Below are positions 36,160 through 48,200 of a DNA stretch of 64,000 bases, one piece after another. The translations under genes were made by a program, and so were the position numbers. The stretch's first letter is position 1; each line of letters begins with the position of its first letter. Origin of the DNA: Amyelois transitella. Taxonomy: Eukaryota > Arthropoda > Insecta > Lepidoptera > Pyralidae. The stretch lies in contig NC_083509.1 of NCBI RefSeq assembly GCF_032362555.1, forward strand, positions 9,199,001 through 9,263,000, read 5' to 3'. The notes under the pieces are model-generated. The model was not told the DNA's origin, did no database searches, and saw only the letters and a list, made by a program, of their open reading frames with translations.

Positions 36160-36425
36160 GTGCCGTGTGGTTCCCGGCACCAACACAAAAAAGAATAGGA
36201 CCACTCCAGCTCTTTTCCATGAATGTCGTAAAAGGCGACTAAGGGATAGGCTTACAAACTTGGGATTCTTTTTTAGGCGTTGGGTTAGCAACCTGTCACT
36301 ATTTGAATCTCAATTCTATCATTAAGCCAAATAGCTGAACATGGCCATTCAGCCTTTTTAAGACTGTTGGCTCTGTCTACCCCGCAAGGGATATAGACGT
36401 GACCATATGTATGTATGTATGTATA
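36160..36425 (+). repeat. Common 265-bp repeat, reference full-length copy
   Basis: Begins GTGCCGTGTGGTTCCCGGCA, continues with AGAATAGGACCACTCC, GTAAAAGGCGACTAAGGGAT, CAACCTGTCACTATTTGAAT, GCTGAACATGGCC, the hairpin-forming region and ACCCCGCAAGGGATATAGAC, and ends in an ATGT microsatellite. No coding frame, no recognised Pol III B box and no obvious TIR, so the class is unresolved. About twenty copies or fragments occur in the window on both strands. Confidence 0.85.
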
Positions 36426-36429
36426 ATTA

Positions 36430-36650
36430 TTTATAGCTTTTTATATCGATTCAAATCAAAAATGACGAAGTTCCATACAAACTTGCACCCCCTATCTCAT
36501 CAAAAGTAGCCTATATTCTAATCCAGGTTACTAACTATATCTGTGCCGAATTTCGTTCAGATCCGTTCGGTAGATTTTGCGTGATGCGCGTACAAACATA
36601 CAGACAGACAGACAGACAGACAGACAAAAATTCTAAAAAAAATTGTTTTG
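36430..36650 (+). repeat. LINE-like 3' tail with CAGA microsatellite
   Basis: The GTTCAGATCCGTTCGGTAG stretch is followed by ACAAACATACAGACAGACAG and further CAGA units (36598-36625). This layout is common at the 3' ends of insect non-LTR elements. No reverse transcriptase frame remains. Confidence 0.5.
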
Positions 36651-36879
36651 GCTTCTATTGACCCTAAAAAGACCCCTTATAACTTTTTTTCTTAAATATC
36701 TTCAATGTACAGACAAAGTTGAGTTACAGTTTTATTATATGTATATGGATATGGATGTAGCAAATTATATTTTCCATATACTAGAACTATTGAGGACGAA
36801 GCAAAAGAAATTAACCAGGGACCGTACGTGGCAAGTATTAAGCCCTGCTTAGCCCTCCGGGAAGTGGAATATTTGCGTG

Positions 36880-37085
36880 AAAACTAGCTTTTATCCATGG
36901 TTCCGCCACCGCTATTTTATCGCCACCTACAAAAGAATAGGTACAGGTTTTTGACAAATCCCACGGGAACTACAGAGCTTATTTACCGGGATGAAAGATA
37001 CCCCACGTCCTCCTCCAGACTCTAAAGTATAATGAAAGCGCTACCTACTTCGAGAAGATTGGTTCAGTAGATAACAAGTGAAGTG
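36880..37085 (+). repeat. Old retroelement fragment, copy A
   Basis: Shares TCGCCACCTACAAAAGAATA, CAGGTTTTTGACAAATCCCA and GGGATGAAAG with the copy at 38885-39085. Non-coding. Confidence 0.55.
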
Positions 37086-37341
37086 GTTACAAACAAAAAA
37101 ACAAATTTACTTTCTCACTTATAATATTAGTTAAATGTACGATGTTCGCAAGCAAAAGCCAGTCAATAGTAAAAGGTATCATTAAACTAAGATTTAAACC
37201 CTTTATAGCTTAAATATATAATGACATGTCTTGTACAAATGTCACAAAAAGATGATCGCCTATTGTCTGTTTCATGAGACTTAATAATAGTCTTTTGTCA
37301 AAGATGTTAAATGGGTAGGTATACCTGGGTATTATCGACTA

Positions 37342-40300
37342 ATGTCTTCAGTTATTATCCTAAACTTAGCTTTATTGGTACCGCTGTGTCGTGAAAAAGG
37401 TCACGGCGTCATTGTAAAAGTTTTTGTGAAGGATAATAGGGGAAAAACTTTACTTAAACAGAAAAATACCTCATACATAACTGAGAAAAACATTAAAAGG
37501 ACCTCAGAAATGGTTTCTGGGGTGGATCTCATAATATCTGCGATATGCAATGCTTCAATATGTGGAGGATTGAACGACAGTCCGCAATCAATGTCTGGAT
37601 TTAGAGGTAAAGCGAAAAAATGCCATTTTTAGTATTATTTATAAGTATAATTCCCAAAATTATAATGACCATTATTTTATTAACTAGCTTTGCCCGCTGA
37701 ATTCTTAGCGATAAAGCAAGTATAGGGTAGCTATTTAAATAAAATAATTATATCTATTTATTCATTCATATGATCACCTCTATATCCCTTGCGGGGTAGA
37801 CAGAGCCAACAGTGTTAAAAGACTGATAGGCCATGATCAGCTGATAAGCTTAATGGTAGAAATTATTATACTGGTCATGTAGAAAGCAGTACTACAGCCG
37901 AGCGAGCGAAGCAAAGCGCTAGAAACATGGCTGCCACAAAAGTAGGTTTAGTTTTCTTTTACAAAAAAATTGTGGCAGGCCTAAGAAAAAGACTAAGCTA
38001 AATTTTATTGACCTCAGATGATTTACCTTCATGGGCGAAATCGAATAAAATGACACATAAAGAATTCATCAATATGCTGGCCGCAGAAATAAACGGGAAA
38101 CATCTAAGAGTCGCCACTTACATTGTAAGTATTTATTGAAAAGTTAAACTCAATATTGCGCCAAAAGAAAAATATCGCATTGTTGTGATCAAAAATGTTA
38201 CAGTTATTTTATTGTTATGTGTTCTGGCTATGCTTATTTGTCAAGAGAAAGTATTCATGAGGCTTAATGATTTTTTTAAGGTGCCTCTTCAACATGAGTG
38301 TGTTTCCCAAGTATCTTTCCAGTAATTCTAGAGATTTACAAGCGCGTACAAACTATAACTTCCATAATATAATAAATAATCTACCAACTTCTTATGCCTT
38401 ATATCAAATTTCTAGACTCAGTCGTTCGGGCTATCGTAAATAAGTCAGAGTTCTATTGTATTAAGTAGAGATATATATTGATACTAGATAAATTGATTTA
38501 TAGAACAGACCTATGAGTGGCACAAAAAGAGACCCAAATTCCAAGGTAGGCGGCGGAGTAGCTTTCTACGTGTTGGATATATTACGAGATAAATTAAACT
38601 TCTCCTACGAAATCATAATGGCAAAGAAGAATTTTATTATGGGAGGATCTAATCCTGAGGATTCCTTAATCGGACTTGTCACATCTGGGGTAAGAACAGA
38701 TCAAATTCAAACTTACTAAATTGTAATATTACGAAAACTTAAAATTACCGCAATACCGTTAATATTCAAATACAATATTTACCGAGTAATCGAATAGCGA
38801 CTCTGTTTTGCTTCAACAAACCAAGCAGTCAGTTTAAAGTTGTTTTTATTATGATCAACACTATGAACGTAAATTTGTACGCATATACGTACTACACTTT
38901 ACCCGTAGCTTCATCCGCGTGAATTTAGCGCCACCTATAAAAGAATACAGGTTTTTCGCAAATCCCGCGGGATCTAAAGTTTTTAGCGGCATGAAAGGTA
39001 CACCATGTCCTTTTCCGTACTCCACATTATACGTTTACAAAATTTCATGCAGATCCCGCAGGTTTCAGATTAAGGACCTCTTGACCTCCTCCTTAAAATA
39101 GTTCCTTTTCTATATTTTTTCGAGCTTTTACACTGCACACATAAGTGAGTTTTTGTCAAATAAAATATTGTCTCTGCCAATTCCTTCGGGATAGAGGCGT
39201 GGTTTAATGAACCTATAAGTTATTTTGATTATCTTTTGATAACAACTAAGACCTATTTTCATATAGAAAGCGGATATGGGCGCGGCGTTTGTAGCCGATG
39301 TCCTGGATTTTCGAAAACGTGTGGCTTTCTCCAATGTTTTGGACGAGGAGAAATGGGTGATAGTACTGAAGAGACCCAAAGAATCTGCCACCGGAGAGGG
39401 ATTACTGGCTCCATTTGACGACCTTGTTTGGTAATTATTTATTATCTTATTTTAAACTTAGTCTTTTGAAACGTCCGCGGCCCTCTCCACAGAAGAAATA
39501 AAATCAACTTTCATGACTAAGTTAAGTATATCTTTTTGTTTCATTGGGCCCATGCCCGCCATGGAGAATCTAGTTTAGTGGGAACATAGTAATTCAGTGC
39601 TGAATATACGAGATTTCCTCTAAACGTTTTCACTTTACCGTAAGATCGTCACAGATACACACAGATAGGTATTATTCCAACTTATTTATGGTACTCAGAA
39701 AATAATCCTATCTACAGGTACTTAATCCTGATCGCTGTTGCAACTTTCGGGCCTTGCATTTTCATCTTCGCAAGTATACGAGCTAAACTCTTACCCGAGG
39801 GTGAGCCGCCGGTGACTTTATATCGAAGCATTTGGTTTGTGTATAGTGCATTTATTAAGCAAGGCACTAACTTGGCTCCTAAGTCTAGTAAGTTAATTAA
39901 GTACATATCTTTTCGTCATATTACAAACCCTAATTATACATTCCATATCGTACTTAAAATTATAGAAAGTGTAAGTAGCTGGGTGGTTCACGCCAATAAA
40001 AAAAAAAGAATAAGGACCATCACATCTCTTTCCCATTCATGCCGTTAAGGCGACTAAGGGAAAAGCTTATAAACTCGGGATTTTTCTTTTGGCGATGGGC
40101 TAGCAACCTATCACCATTTGATTTTTAATTCTATCATAAACCCAAACAGCTGAACGTGGCCTATGAGTCTTTTCAAGACTATTCGCTCTGTCTTCCCGGC
40201 AAGGGATATAGACGTGATTATATCTATGTCACTTTAGAATCACAAAGTAAAAGGCGACTAAGAGAATAGGCACACTTACCTAGTACAGTTTTTATGATAT

Positions 40301-43300
40301 TTTAGTGATCCATTATGGGTCAGGTTTACAAAGGTCAGACGGGAGACACTATCATTGAAAAGGCCCACCCCGGGCGAGAGGTGAGAATGTAACTGAGATT
40401 AACTTCAGGGAGAAGCAGGGATGAAAATGAGCACTTTCGCCTCTATAATCTTACATTACGTTATAACATACGTGCTTCTATAATCTTCCATTATTCCTAA
40501 CAAGCTGTGCCCGCAACTTCGTTCGCGTGGAATAGTTATTTGGGCGTCCTTGAAGCCCTCAAGGGTGAATAATTTTCCCCGTTTTTTCACATTATAGCTC
40601 CTTATAGCCTCAGCCTCAGCCTTAAAGCCTTCCTCGATAAATGGTCTTTTCATGGCAAAAATAACTTTTCAATCCAAACCAGTAGTTCCTGAGATTAGTG
40701 CTTCAAACAAACAAAGAAACCTTTTAGTTTTATAATATTAGTATAGATTTTATACTTACATCTACAAGATAATAATTTTTGAATTTGTCTAGGCACATAA
40801 TGTTAAATTTTTTTAGACACAACACGAGTGTTGTTTACGACTTGGTGGATATTCATTTTGCTGCTCTCTGCCTTTTACACGGCAAACCTGACAGCCTTCC
40901 TCACGCTATCGGAGTTCACTTTGGAGATCAACGGGCCGGAAGACTTGCTGAGGAAGGACAAACCTTGGGTGGCTGCCGCGGGCGGTGTGGTGCAGTATGC
41001 TGTGAGATCTGTAAGTATAGATGGTGTTATGATGCAATATAATATAATATGCTAGTCGGTTAGCTACCAACCCACTTATCGCCTAAAAACTTTACATTAT
41101 CATCAGGAAGCGTATTGTTGGTTTAATTTTCAATAATCTTTAGCTTTTAAGTGTTTTTTGAAGTCGGTAAGAATTTTTTTTTAATATTTTATAGCCATCA
41201 GGAAACAAGCACTTTCTCAACGATATGGTAAGGAAAAAGCGGGCGGAATTCCAACCATACACATCGATTGGTGATTTTTTCAAATATGTCGACAAAGGAT
41301 ATGTTATGATCAAGTCACGAACTGGAGTAATACACGCTATGTACCATGATTACATGAGGAAGAGCAGGCAAGGTAGGGCTTGTTATCCTATACTATTTGA
41401 AAAGACTTGAAAGCCACATATGTCCAATCGATTTAGATAGTGACCACCGGTTTTCCTCATTTCATTCGGTTACGTGCATAAAAACAAGTTTTTTTTTCCC
41501 AGAGAAGCCGGCAGATACTATATCTTTTCACTTGCCACTATTCCTTCATTTTCTAATGCTTCGACAAAGTCCATTACTTTTTATAAGCAAGTTTGTCAGT
41601 TTAGGATACTCTTGACGAGACCTTTGCCAGGACGTTCAGGTCAGCCGATGTGAGCAGTACATTTCTCTTGGCCTTCCTGTTTCAATGTTTAACATTAATA
41701 CTCTCCTTGTATTTGCTTAGTCAACCTGCTTTCGTCCTCTCCACATGGCCAAAACCGTTTTCTATTCCCATCATTATATCTACCTATATTCTTTTACAAC
41801 ATACATACATACATACATACATATCGTCACGTCTATATCCCTTGCGGGGCAGACAGAGCCAACAATCTTGAAAAGACTGAATGGCCACATTCAGCTATTT
41901 GGCTTTATGATAGAATTGAGATTCAAATAGTGACAGGTTGCTAGCCCATCGCCTAAAAAAGAATCCCAAGTTTGTAAGCCTATCCCTAAGTCGCCTTTTA
42001 CGACATCCATGAGAAAGAGATGGAGTGGTCCTATTCTTTTTTGTATTGGTACCGGGAACCACACGGCACAACTTTTTCTTTTACAACTTTGCTTAAATAC
42101 TCTATTTCTAATTCAGAATGAATTGAATTCCTAGTAAGTTAACCCTAAGGTTTGACTGAAATGAATTTCTTTCACGATAAGTCCACTCTTTTTCTCTTTT
42201 CTTGGCGTATTCCCAGTTGCACCCTCTGCCATTAAGCCTGCCTGAGGTCCACATCCAACTTCTCTCTTTCCACTTCTTCTGGTCTTCCGCGTCTTTAGTT
42301 CTAAGACCATTGGCACGCATATCATCTTTTGCGACGTCAAGCTAGTATTTCTTCGTTCTTCCTCTTTTATCCGGACCCAGCGGAGGTGGTATGGCCAGAT
42401 ATTTGTTTCCCAGATAGCCTGCAGATTTTCACAAGACTTGGCAGTACCAACGCAGACGACGCTCTTGCATTTTATCATAATAAGCATATATATTAAAATT
42501 AATAACTACTCTCCCAACTCCGAACTCCGAACTCTCCGAACTCCGAACTCGACTACTGAAAATCCTTTTTTTATATTGCTGTTGCAGTGTTTATATTATT
42601 GGTGAAAGAGTTTTATCTTTTTATCTAGGTGCATCAGAAACCCAAAAGTGCATGTATGTGATCGCCCCTCGTTACTTCGCGACGATTCCACGAGGCTTTA
42701 TTTACCCTAAAAACAGTACTTTGAGGATTTTGTTCGATCATATGTAAGTAATCACGCCATTAATTACAAAAATCTTATTTAATGTATAAAGGTTTGACTT
42801 AGCTCACTCTCAAACTCACTCTCAGAATAGTTACTATTGCAGCAGCATTTTACCTTTAAATTGTCAGAATCAGATATCTCAAATTCGAAAGTGCGCGATG
42901 AATCTTATTCTTTCCTCTTTCAGTCTTGGAACAATCGTTCAATCGGGAGTAATAGAACAACTGAAGATGTTTTATTTGCCCAGAACTAAGATCTGCCCAA
43001 TGGACTTGCAGCTGAAAGAACGCCAGTTGGAGAATACAGACTTGCTAATGACTTATCAGATCACAACAGTTGGCTTCGCTGTTGCCATTTTGATTTTTAT
43101 TGGCGAGGTAAACAATCTCAATTGTATAACTAAGCCTTTGACGTTATTGTTATTTCGAGACAATTGGCTCTGTCTACCCCGTAAGGGTATTACTACGCGG
43201 TATTTTGTCCTAAGTAAACACACATATTCATTACGCCTTTATTCATTATAGGGTAGGTACAGACAATAGCCACAAGACACAAGAGTTCCTATTCCATCGC

Positions 43301-43634
43301 TTTAAACAAAAGTAAGTTTCAAATATTTCCAATTTTATTTCAGGTCATTTCTAAAAGGTGCAACAATAAATGCAGAAAGAGAAATGCCGTTAAAAGTAAC
43401 AAAACAACTCTGGAAAGAGGATACACCACTGTACATCATTTCCAAACTAATGATGATCCTCCACCATATGACACTATTATGGGAAAAACTTCCAAAATAA
43501 AGCTACCAAAAGGTGTAAAAACGAAAGTTGTTAATGGCAGAGAGTATATGGTTTTAGATACACCAAGAGGCATTCGGCTTATACCGATGAGAACGCCATC
43601 TGCTTTGTTGTATAAACAAGAAAAATTGCATTGA
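37342..43634 (+). CDS. Ionotropic receptor IR-A, IR93a-like (10 exons)
   Basis: Exons: 37342-37606, 38018-38124, 38504-38689, 39267-39430, 39718-39887, 40817-41010, 41195-41372, 42629-42743, 42924-43107 and 43344-43634 (stop 43632-43634); all phases agree, 617 residues. The start is the ATG opening a hydrophobic leader (SSVIILNLALLVPLC) that could be a signal peptide. The S1 ligand lobe contains GVAFYVLDILRDKLNFSYE and VIVLKRPKESATGEGLLAPF. TM1 is near residues 241-262, and the pore/TM2 segment with FYTANLTAFLTLS near 302-330. S2 contains LPRTKICPMDLQLKERQL, followed by TM3 near 500-520 and a tail with DDPPPYDTIMG-like order. By recalled family patterns it is nearest IR93a, a co-receptor for thermo- and hygrosensation, but it has a short N-terminus and is diverged. 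No frameshift. IR-B lies 1.6 kb downstream with the same exon plan, so they are tandem duplicates. The class of ligand cannot be read from the sequence. Confidence 0.88.
37765..37870 (-). repeat. Common 265-bp repeat, 3' fragment
   Basis: Minus copy with CTATATCCCTTGCGGGGTAG, in IR-A intron 1. Confidence 0.65.
38885..39085 (+). repeat. Old retroelement fragment, copy B
   Basis: Contains GCGCCACCTATAAAAGAATA, AGGTTTTTCGCAAATCCCGC and TTTCATGCAGATCCCGCAGG. Related to 36880-37085. IR-A intron 3. Confidence 0.6.
39980..40230 (+). repeat. Common 265-bp repeat
   Basis: Near full-length copy in IR-A intron 5, from GTGGTTCACGCCAATA to GACGTGATTATATCTATG. Confidence 0.8.
41480..41640 (-). repeat. 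LINE-like tail, diverged
   Basis: On the minus strand it resembles the element at 45353-45510 (ACTTGCCACT, ATCTTTTCACTT and TACTCTTGACGAGACC are the plus-strand equivalents). IR-A intron 7. Confidence 0.45.
41803..42067 (-). repeat. Common 265-bp repeat, full-length minus copy
   Basis: The CATA microsatellite at 41803-41820 is the reverse of the family's tail and the GGGAACCACACGGCA end marks the element's start. IR-A intron 7. Confidence 0.9.
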
Positions 43635-43754
43635 TACTTTGAAGAAGAAAAAATTGGTCTAGTTAAAAGTTGTCTCACGCACCTAAGGTTCAGTAAAGCA
43701 TTGAATGAATGTCATTTGTTTTCTTTTTCGTATAATAAAGATATAAAAAACAAA

Positions 43755-43870
43755 TTTCTTAATTCTATCGTTAAGCCAAATAGCTGAACGTGGCCATTCA
43801 GTCTTTTCAAGACTTTTGGCTCTGTCTACCCCGCGAGGGATATAGACGTGACCGTATGTATGTATGTAAT
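43755..43870 (+). repeat. Common 265-bp repeat, 3' half
   Basis: From ATTCTATCGTTAAGCCAAAT to the TATGTATGTATG tail, immediately after the IR-A poly(A) signal. Confidence 0.8.
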
Positions 43871-44354
43871 AAAAAACAAAATTTTTTTGTTATTTAAATA
43901 CCAATTTAGATTTTCAGATAATCCTTTTCGTTGCCCGTTGCCGTATCGATAATGATAAAAGTAACTGTTAATTATTGTTACGTATTGAATTTAACTGCTA
44001 TTTACAAAAAATATTATCACTCTACTAAGTATATTATGATTTACTAATTTTGCAATAAGTACTCTCTTAAAGTACTTAGCTATATCTGTCTTCTGATCTT
44101 TTTGTGATTTCTGTAGGTACTTACTAGGTACTCAATTAAGGTTATTAATCAAAATAACGTCTAGTTATCTAGTAACTTTAGTACTTGTATACCTGCGATA
44201 GATATTTCTAGCAACACAACATATTACCATACATTAGTGTTTATCGATAAATAACATTCACTCTGTGTAATGAGGGCGCCGATTGTATAACCTTTCGGAG
44301 CTGTGGTTACATTATGGTGACATTACTGGCCCATAGGTTCACCCCATTAACGGA

Positions 44355-44420
44355 ATATTGACATGTTATGAATGTCCACGTGCACACAACATGATAAGAA
44401 ACATATGGACATGTCAATAT
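44355..44420. repeat. 12-bp inverted repeat
   Basis: ATATTGACATGT at 44355-44366 is exactly inverted at 44409-44420 around a 42-base spacer. Confidence 0.75.
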
Positions 44421-45250
44421 ATTTTTTAATCTACTTAACTTATAATAATTTTTCATAAACCTTATTCGGCTTTGTTTTAAACACGATAAATACAGTCTTG
44501 AAACTTTTTGTGAGGTGACTTATGTTAGAATTTTTTTTTATCAGGTTTTGTTTCGTATTCGTGCCAATATTGCCATTTGTGAATTTCATAGGCAATTTCT
44601 TAAAAATCTGCTTTTTCTTGTTTATAAAAATATTCTACAAATAGTCCAATAGTATATACTTATGAGTATCTACCATTCGACAACATGGGCTATGCATGTT
44701 ATAGATCTAAGATATGTTAACTTTTTATTTGGGTGTGCTTTTGGCAAATAAAATGAGAATAAGACAATATTTCGTACATATATATTTATATATATATATC
44801 GTCTCTCGTTGGTTACATTCATACAGTTAAAAAAAACTTATTTTATGATTAAAATAACTAAGTCATAGATAAACAATTTATATGCACTTCGTTAGCGTGG
44901 AAATTGTAGTTTGTGTCATAATGTAAATTGCAATCGTGCAAAGTTTCATACAATTCTGTTTATTAGTTTTTGAGTAAAATTCATAATGTTATCATGACGA
45001 TTTGCTTAATACAATGCAAATTCACTTTCTGAAAGTGGTAGTAATTTGACATCATCTATCAGTATAAAGCCTATTTAAAAAAAATATGTTAGTCAGATTA
45101 TAATCAGTACTTACCATATTTTAAAAAAATACCATGCATGTCCATAAAACCTCAACGCCACATAAACATCGCATGACAAGCGGTGGTGACACAACCCATC
45201 ACTCGGCCATGGCGCTCCCGTCGGCCGGCTCCGGGTGACGCCAGCATGCT

Positions 45251-48200
45251 ATGGCCGCCGGGGTGGACCTCATCATCTCCGCCATTTGCAACGCGACCTT
45301 TTGCGAGCCGGTTTACGATAATCCTATTTTAGGTAAGTATTTATTTTATAGTAAAGGGTCAGGTCAAAAGTACCCGAAACCGCCGAGCCTGCATGAAGAG
45401 AGTTATGAATGTGGATGAAGCGAAGGAAATATGCAGAGATCGTGGCAAGTGGAAAGAGGTAGTCTCTGCTTACCCCTCCGGGAAAGAGGTGTGTTTTTAT
45501 GTATGTATTTATTTTATTTGATTACGCATTTATAAAATTATGTCTCGTTCCCGGAGGGGTAGGCAAAGATGACAATATTTTCACTTGCCACCATCGTGTG
45601 AATTATACTTTTTAATGGACACCATTGCTTTCTTAAAACTACGCACGTTGTTAAACAGATGCAGAACTTAAAATCCAGAAGCATGCTGTTTACAATGCTC
45701 TGGCTAAAGAGGTCAACGGGGCTCATCTGAAAATCGCTACTTTCGACGTAAGTATAATAAAATGTCTTTATAATAATTACCATCTTGAAATTGAAAAAAA
45801 TATTCTCTGACATAATTTTATATTAATCCGTTGTCACTGAGCAACCGAGAATCATTGTAACGTCCGAGACAAAATAAAAACGTTATAAACGCGTTCAATA
45901 CCTGTATTATTTATACATATTATATTGCAACGCAAATATCTTCCATAAAGTAATACGTAACTATACGACGGTATTTAATGTTTAATAGTAGATATTATTA
46001 GCAATATGACAGCTACAAAATTGTAAATTGCCACAGCTGCTACGGAACTGTAGCAAAGCTACGGATGTTGCAGAAATTTAGCAATGCTACGGAAAGTTGT
46101 AGAATGCTACAGCCGCTACGAAATTGTAGCACAGCTACGGGTGCTACGGAAATGTAGCAAAGCAAATACAATACTTTATTCTCGAATTCGTCAAGAATTC
46201 ATTAAGTAGTCACGTAGTCATTTCGTTATTTTCTTTTATTATTTCAAGTCAATATTTATTCTTTGAAAAAATAAACTGTATTTGGAATCGATCGTATGTT
46301 TGCCTTTTCTGTTTGCGAACTCTAATGAACTCTGTACATGCATAAGAATTTCCCCATGAGCTGGGCCGAACGCCAAGAAAATGGTACTATCGTTGGTCGC
46401 GGCGTGGCGTTCACGGTTGTGGACATTTTGCGGGAGAAATTCAATTTCACGTACGAAGTCGTCCTGCCGGAGATGAACTTCGAATTGGGAGGGAAGACTC
46501 CTGAGGAATCTTTGGTGGGACTCGTAAACGCTAGTGTGAGTTAAATTCATACCTTCATACTAATTATATAAAGAGAAAAGATTAGTATTTTTGTTTTTTT
46601 TTTGTGCTTGGTTTTTTGCTGGTCTTATTTCCGGCTCTTTAAAATAGGATCACTTCGTATCTTTCCCGTGGATGTCGTAAAAGAAGACTGAGAAAAGGCT
46701 GAGGCTCTTCTTGTAGGCGATAGGTTAGCAACCTGAATTGAATTTCAATTCCATCATGCCAAATAGTGGCCGTCACGACGTGGCCTTTCAGTCTTTAAAA
46801 CTGTTGGCTCTATCTACGCCGAATGTGATATAGAAATGATAACTCTTATGTAGGTATGTAAATATTTTTATTTGCAACGAATTAAATCACAACTAAACAG
46901 ATTTTGATGATATTTGGCTAAAATACATAACTAATGCATTTTTTTTAATGTTTATCTCTTTTCTTCTCGATTTCTTAATAAATAGTACCTTTGTACTACA
47001 ATTTCTGTTAATGTCTTTTGTGCACATATTATAAATAAATAACTTAACCAGTTAACTTATTTTTTATATAAAGTCGTCGTTGAAAAATCGAAAATCGAAA
47101 AATTTGTTTCACAGAAAGTTGATTTCGCCGCAGCATTTGTGCCGAAAGTGTGGCTGTATCGGCAGAAGGTTTTATTCTCAGCTGATTTAGATGAGGGCGT
47201 GTGGATGATGATGCTGAAGAGACCCAAGGAATCCGCAGCTGGTTCTGGACTCCTGGCCCCGTTCACAAGTCACGTTTGGTAATATACAGGGTCGCTATTA
47301 GATAGTATAAAAATTGAGCCGTAATGAAATGTAGCATACCGTTTTATAGCATAATGATTTTCAAGCATAAAGTCTTTAGCATAATGGTAAAGCCTATAAC
47401 TATAATAATAACTAAGTCTCGCCTAGCCTTAAACTGAAATACGCCACATTTACCCGTATACCAAAAATCAGTTATGCTTCAGACTCGTTATTTTAAAATA
47501 TTTTATGCCCACACATTAGGACAAAATAATTTATGCAATACAGACATTATCTATCCATCTATTGCTTTCTTTTTGTGTCGTGTGGTTCTCGGCACTATAG
47601 AATAGGACTACTCCATTCCCTCCCTCTTTTTCATAGATGTCGTAAAAGGCAACTAGGGGATTCGGCACATATATCTAGTGCAGTTTTTACTGTGATTCAA
47701 TATTGTTAGGTACCCTTGCACAGGTTGCGCTGGTCAGACGGGAGTTGCTTCCTGTAAAGACCTCACCCAATCCAGAATCATGGTCAGCCGGCATACCTCA
47801 AGGTCTTTTCTAACCCGAAATTTACACAAATATTTTTGTCCTGTGTGTTTTGTAAAACAAATTTATGTCTATGCCCTTGTAGGTACCTAATCCTAGTGGC
47901 GGTATTAGCGTACGGCCCTTGCATCACGCTGCTTACTAGAATTCGTGCTAAGCTGATGCCTGAAGATGAGCCTCCCATCCGGCTATCCCCAAGTTTCTGG
48001 TTCGTCTACGGTGCCTTCATTAAGCAGGGCACTAACTTGGCTCCAGACGCTAGTAAGTATCCTAATAAAAATTCTTCATTAACGTTATTTTGCTTTCCTT
48101 GGCTGTTTCATATGTTTCTAGCCACATCATATTATTCGTTGTTTCATACCAAACTTCTTATAATTTATTTTCTAGGGCGCGCTAAAAGAAATTAAATGTA

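Larger units (their letters stand above)
33677..37341. other. Repeat-dominated intergenic region between RRP45 and IR-A
   Basis: The first few hundred bases probably include the RRP45 promoter. The rest is a mosaic of old repeats: a degenerate 265-bp repeat, a Helitron helicase remnant, a telomere-type tract, a local duplication, a full 265-bp repeat, and LINE-like tails at 36430-36650 and 36880-37085. No host gene is supported before 37342. Confidence 0.6.
43635..45250. other. Spacer between IR-A and IR-B
   Basis: Begins with the IR-A 3' UTR (AATAAA near 43734) and contains a 3' piece of the 265-bp repeat and a 12-bp inverted repeat (44355-44420). The last 80 bases are GC-rich but have a stop in the frame leading into IR-B. 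I found no counterpart of the IR-A leader exon part. Confidence 0.55.

Noticed and set aside
42108..42487. Minus-strand open frames with reverse-transcriptase-like basic and Trp-rich composition
   Set aside because: I considered a LINE remnant, but no catalytic motif or alignable block is visible, so no call is made.
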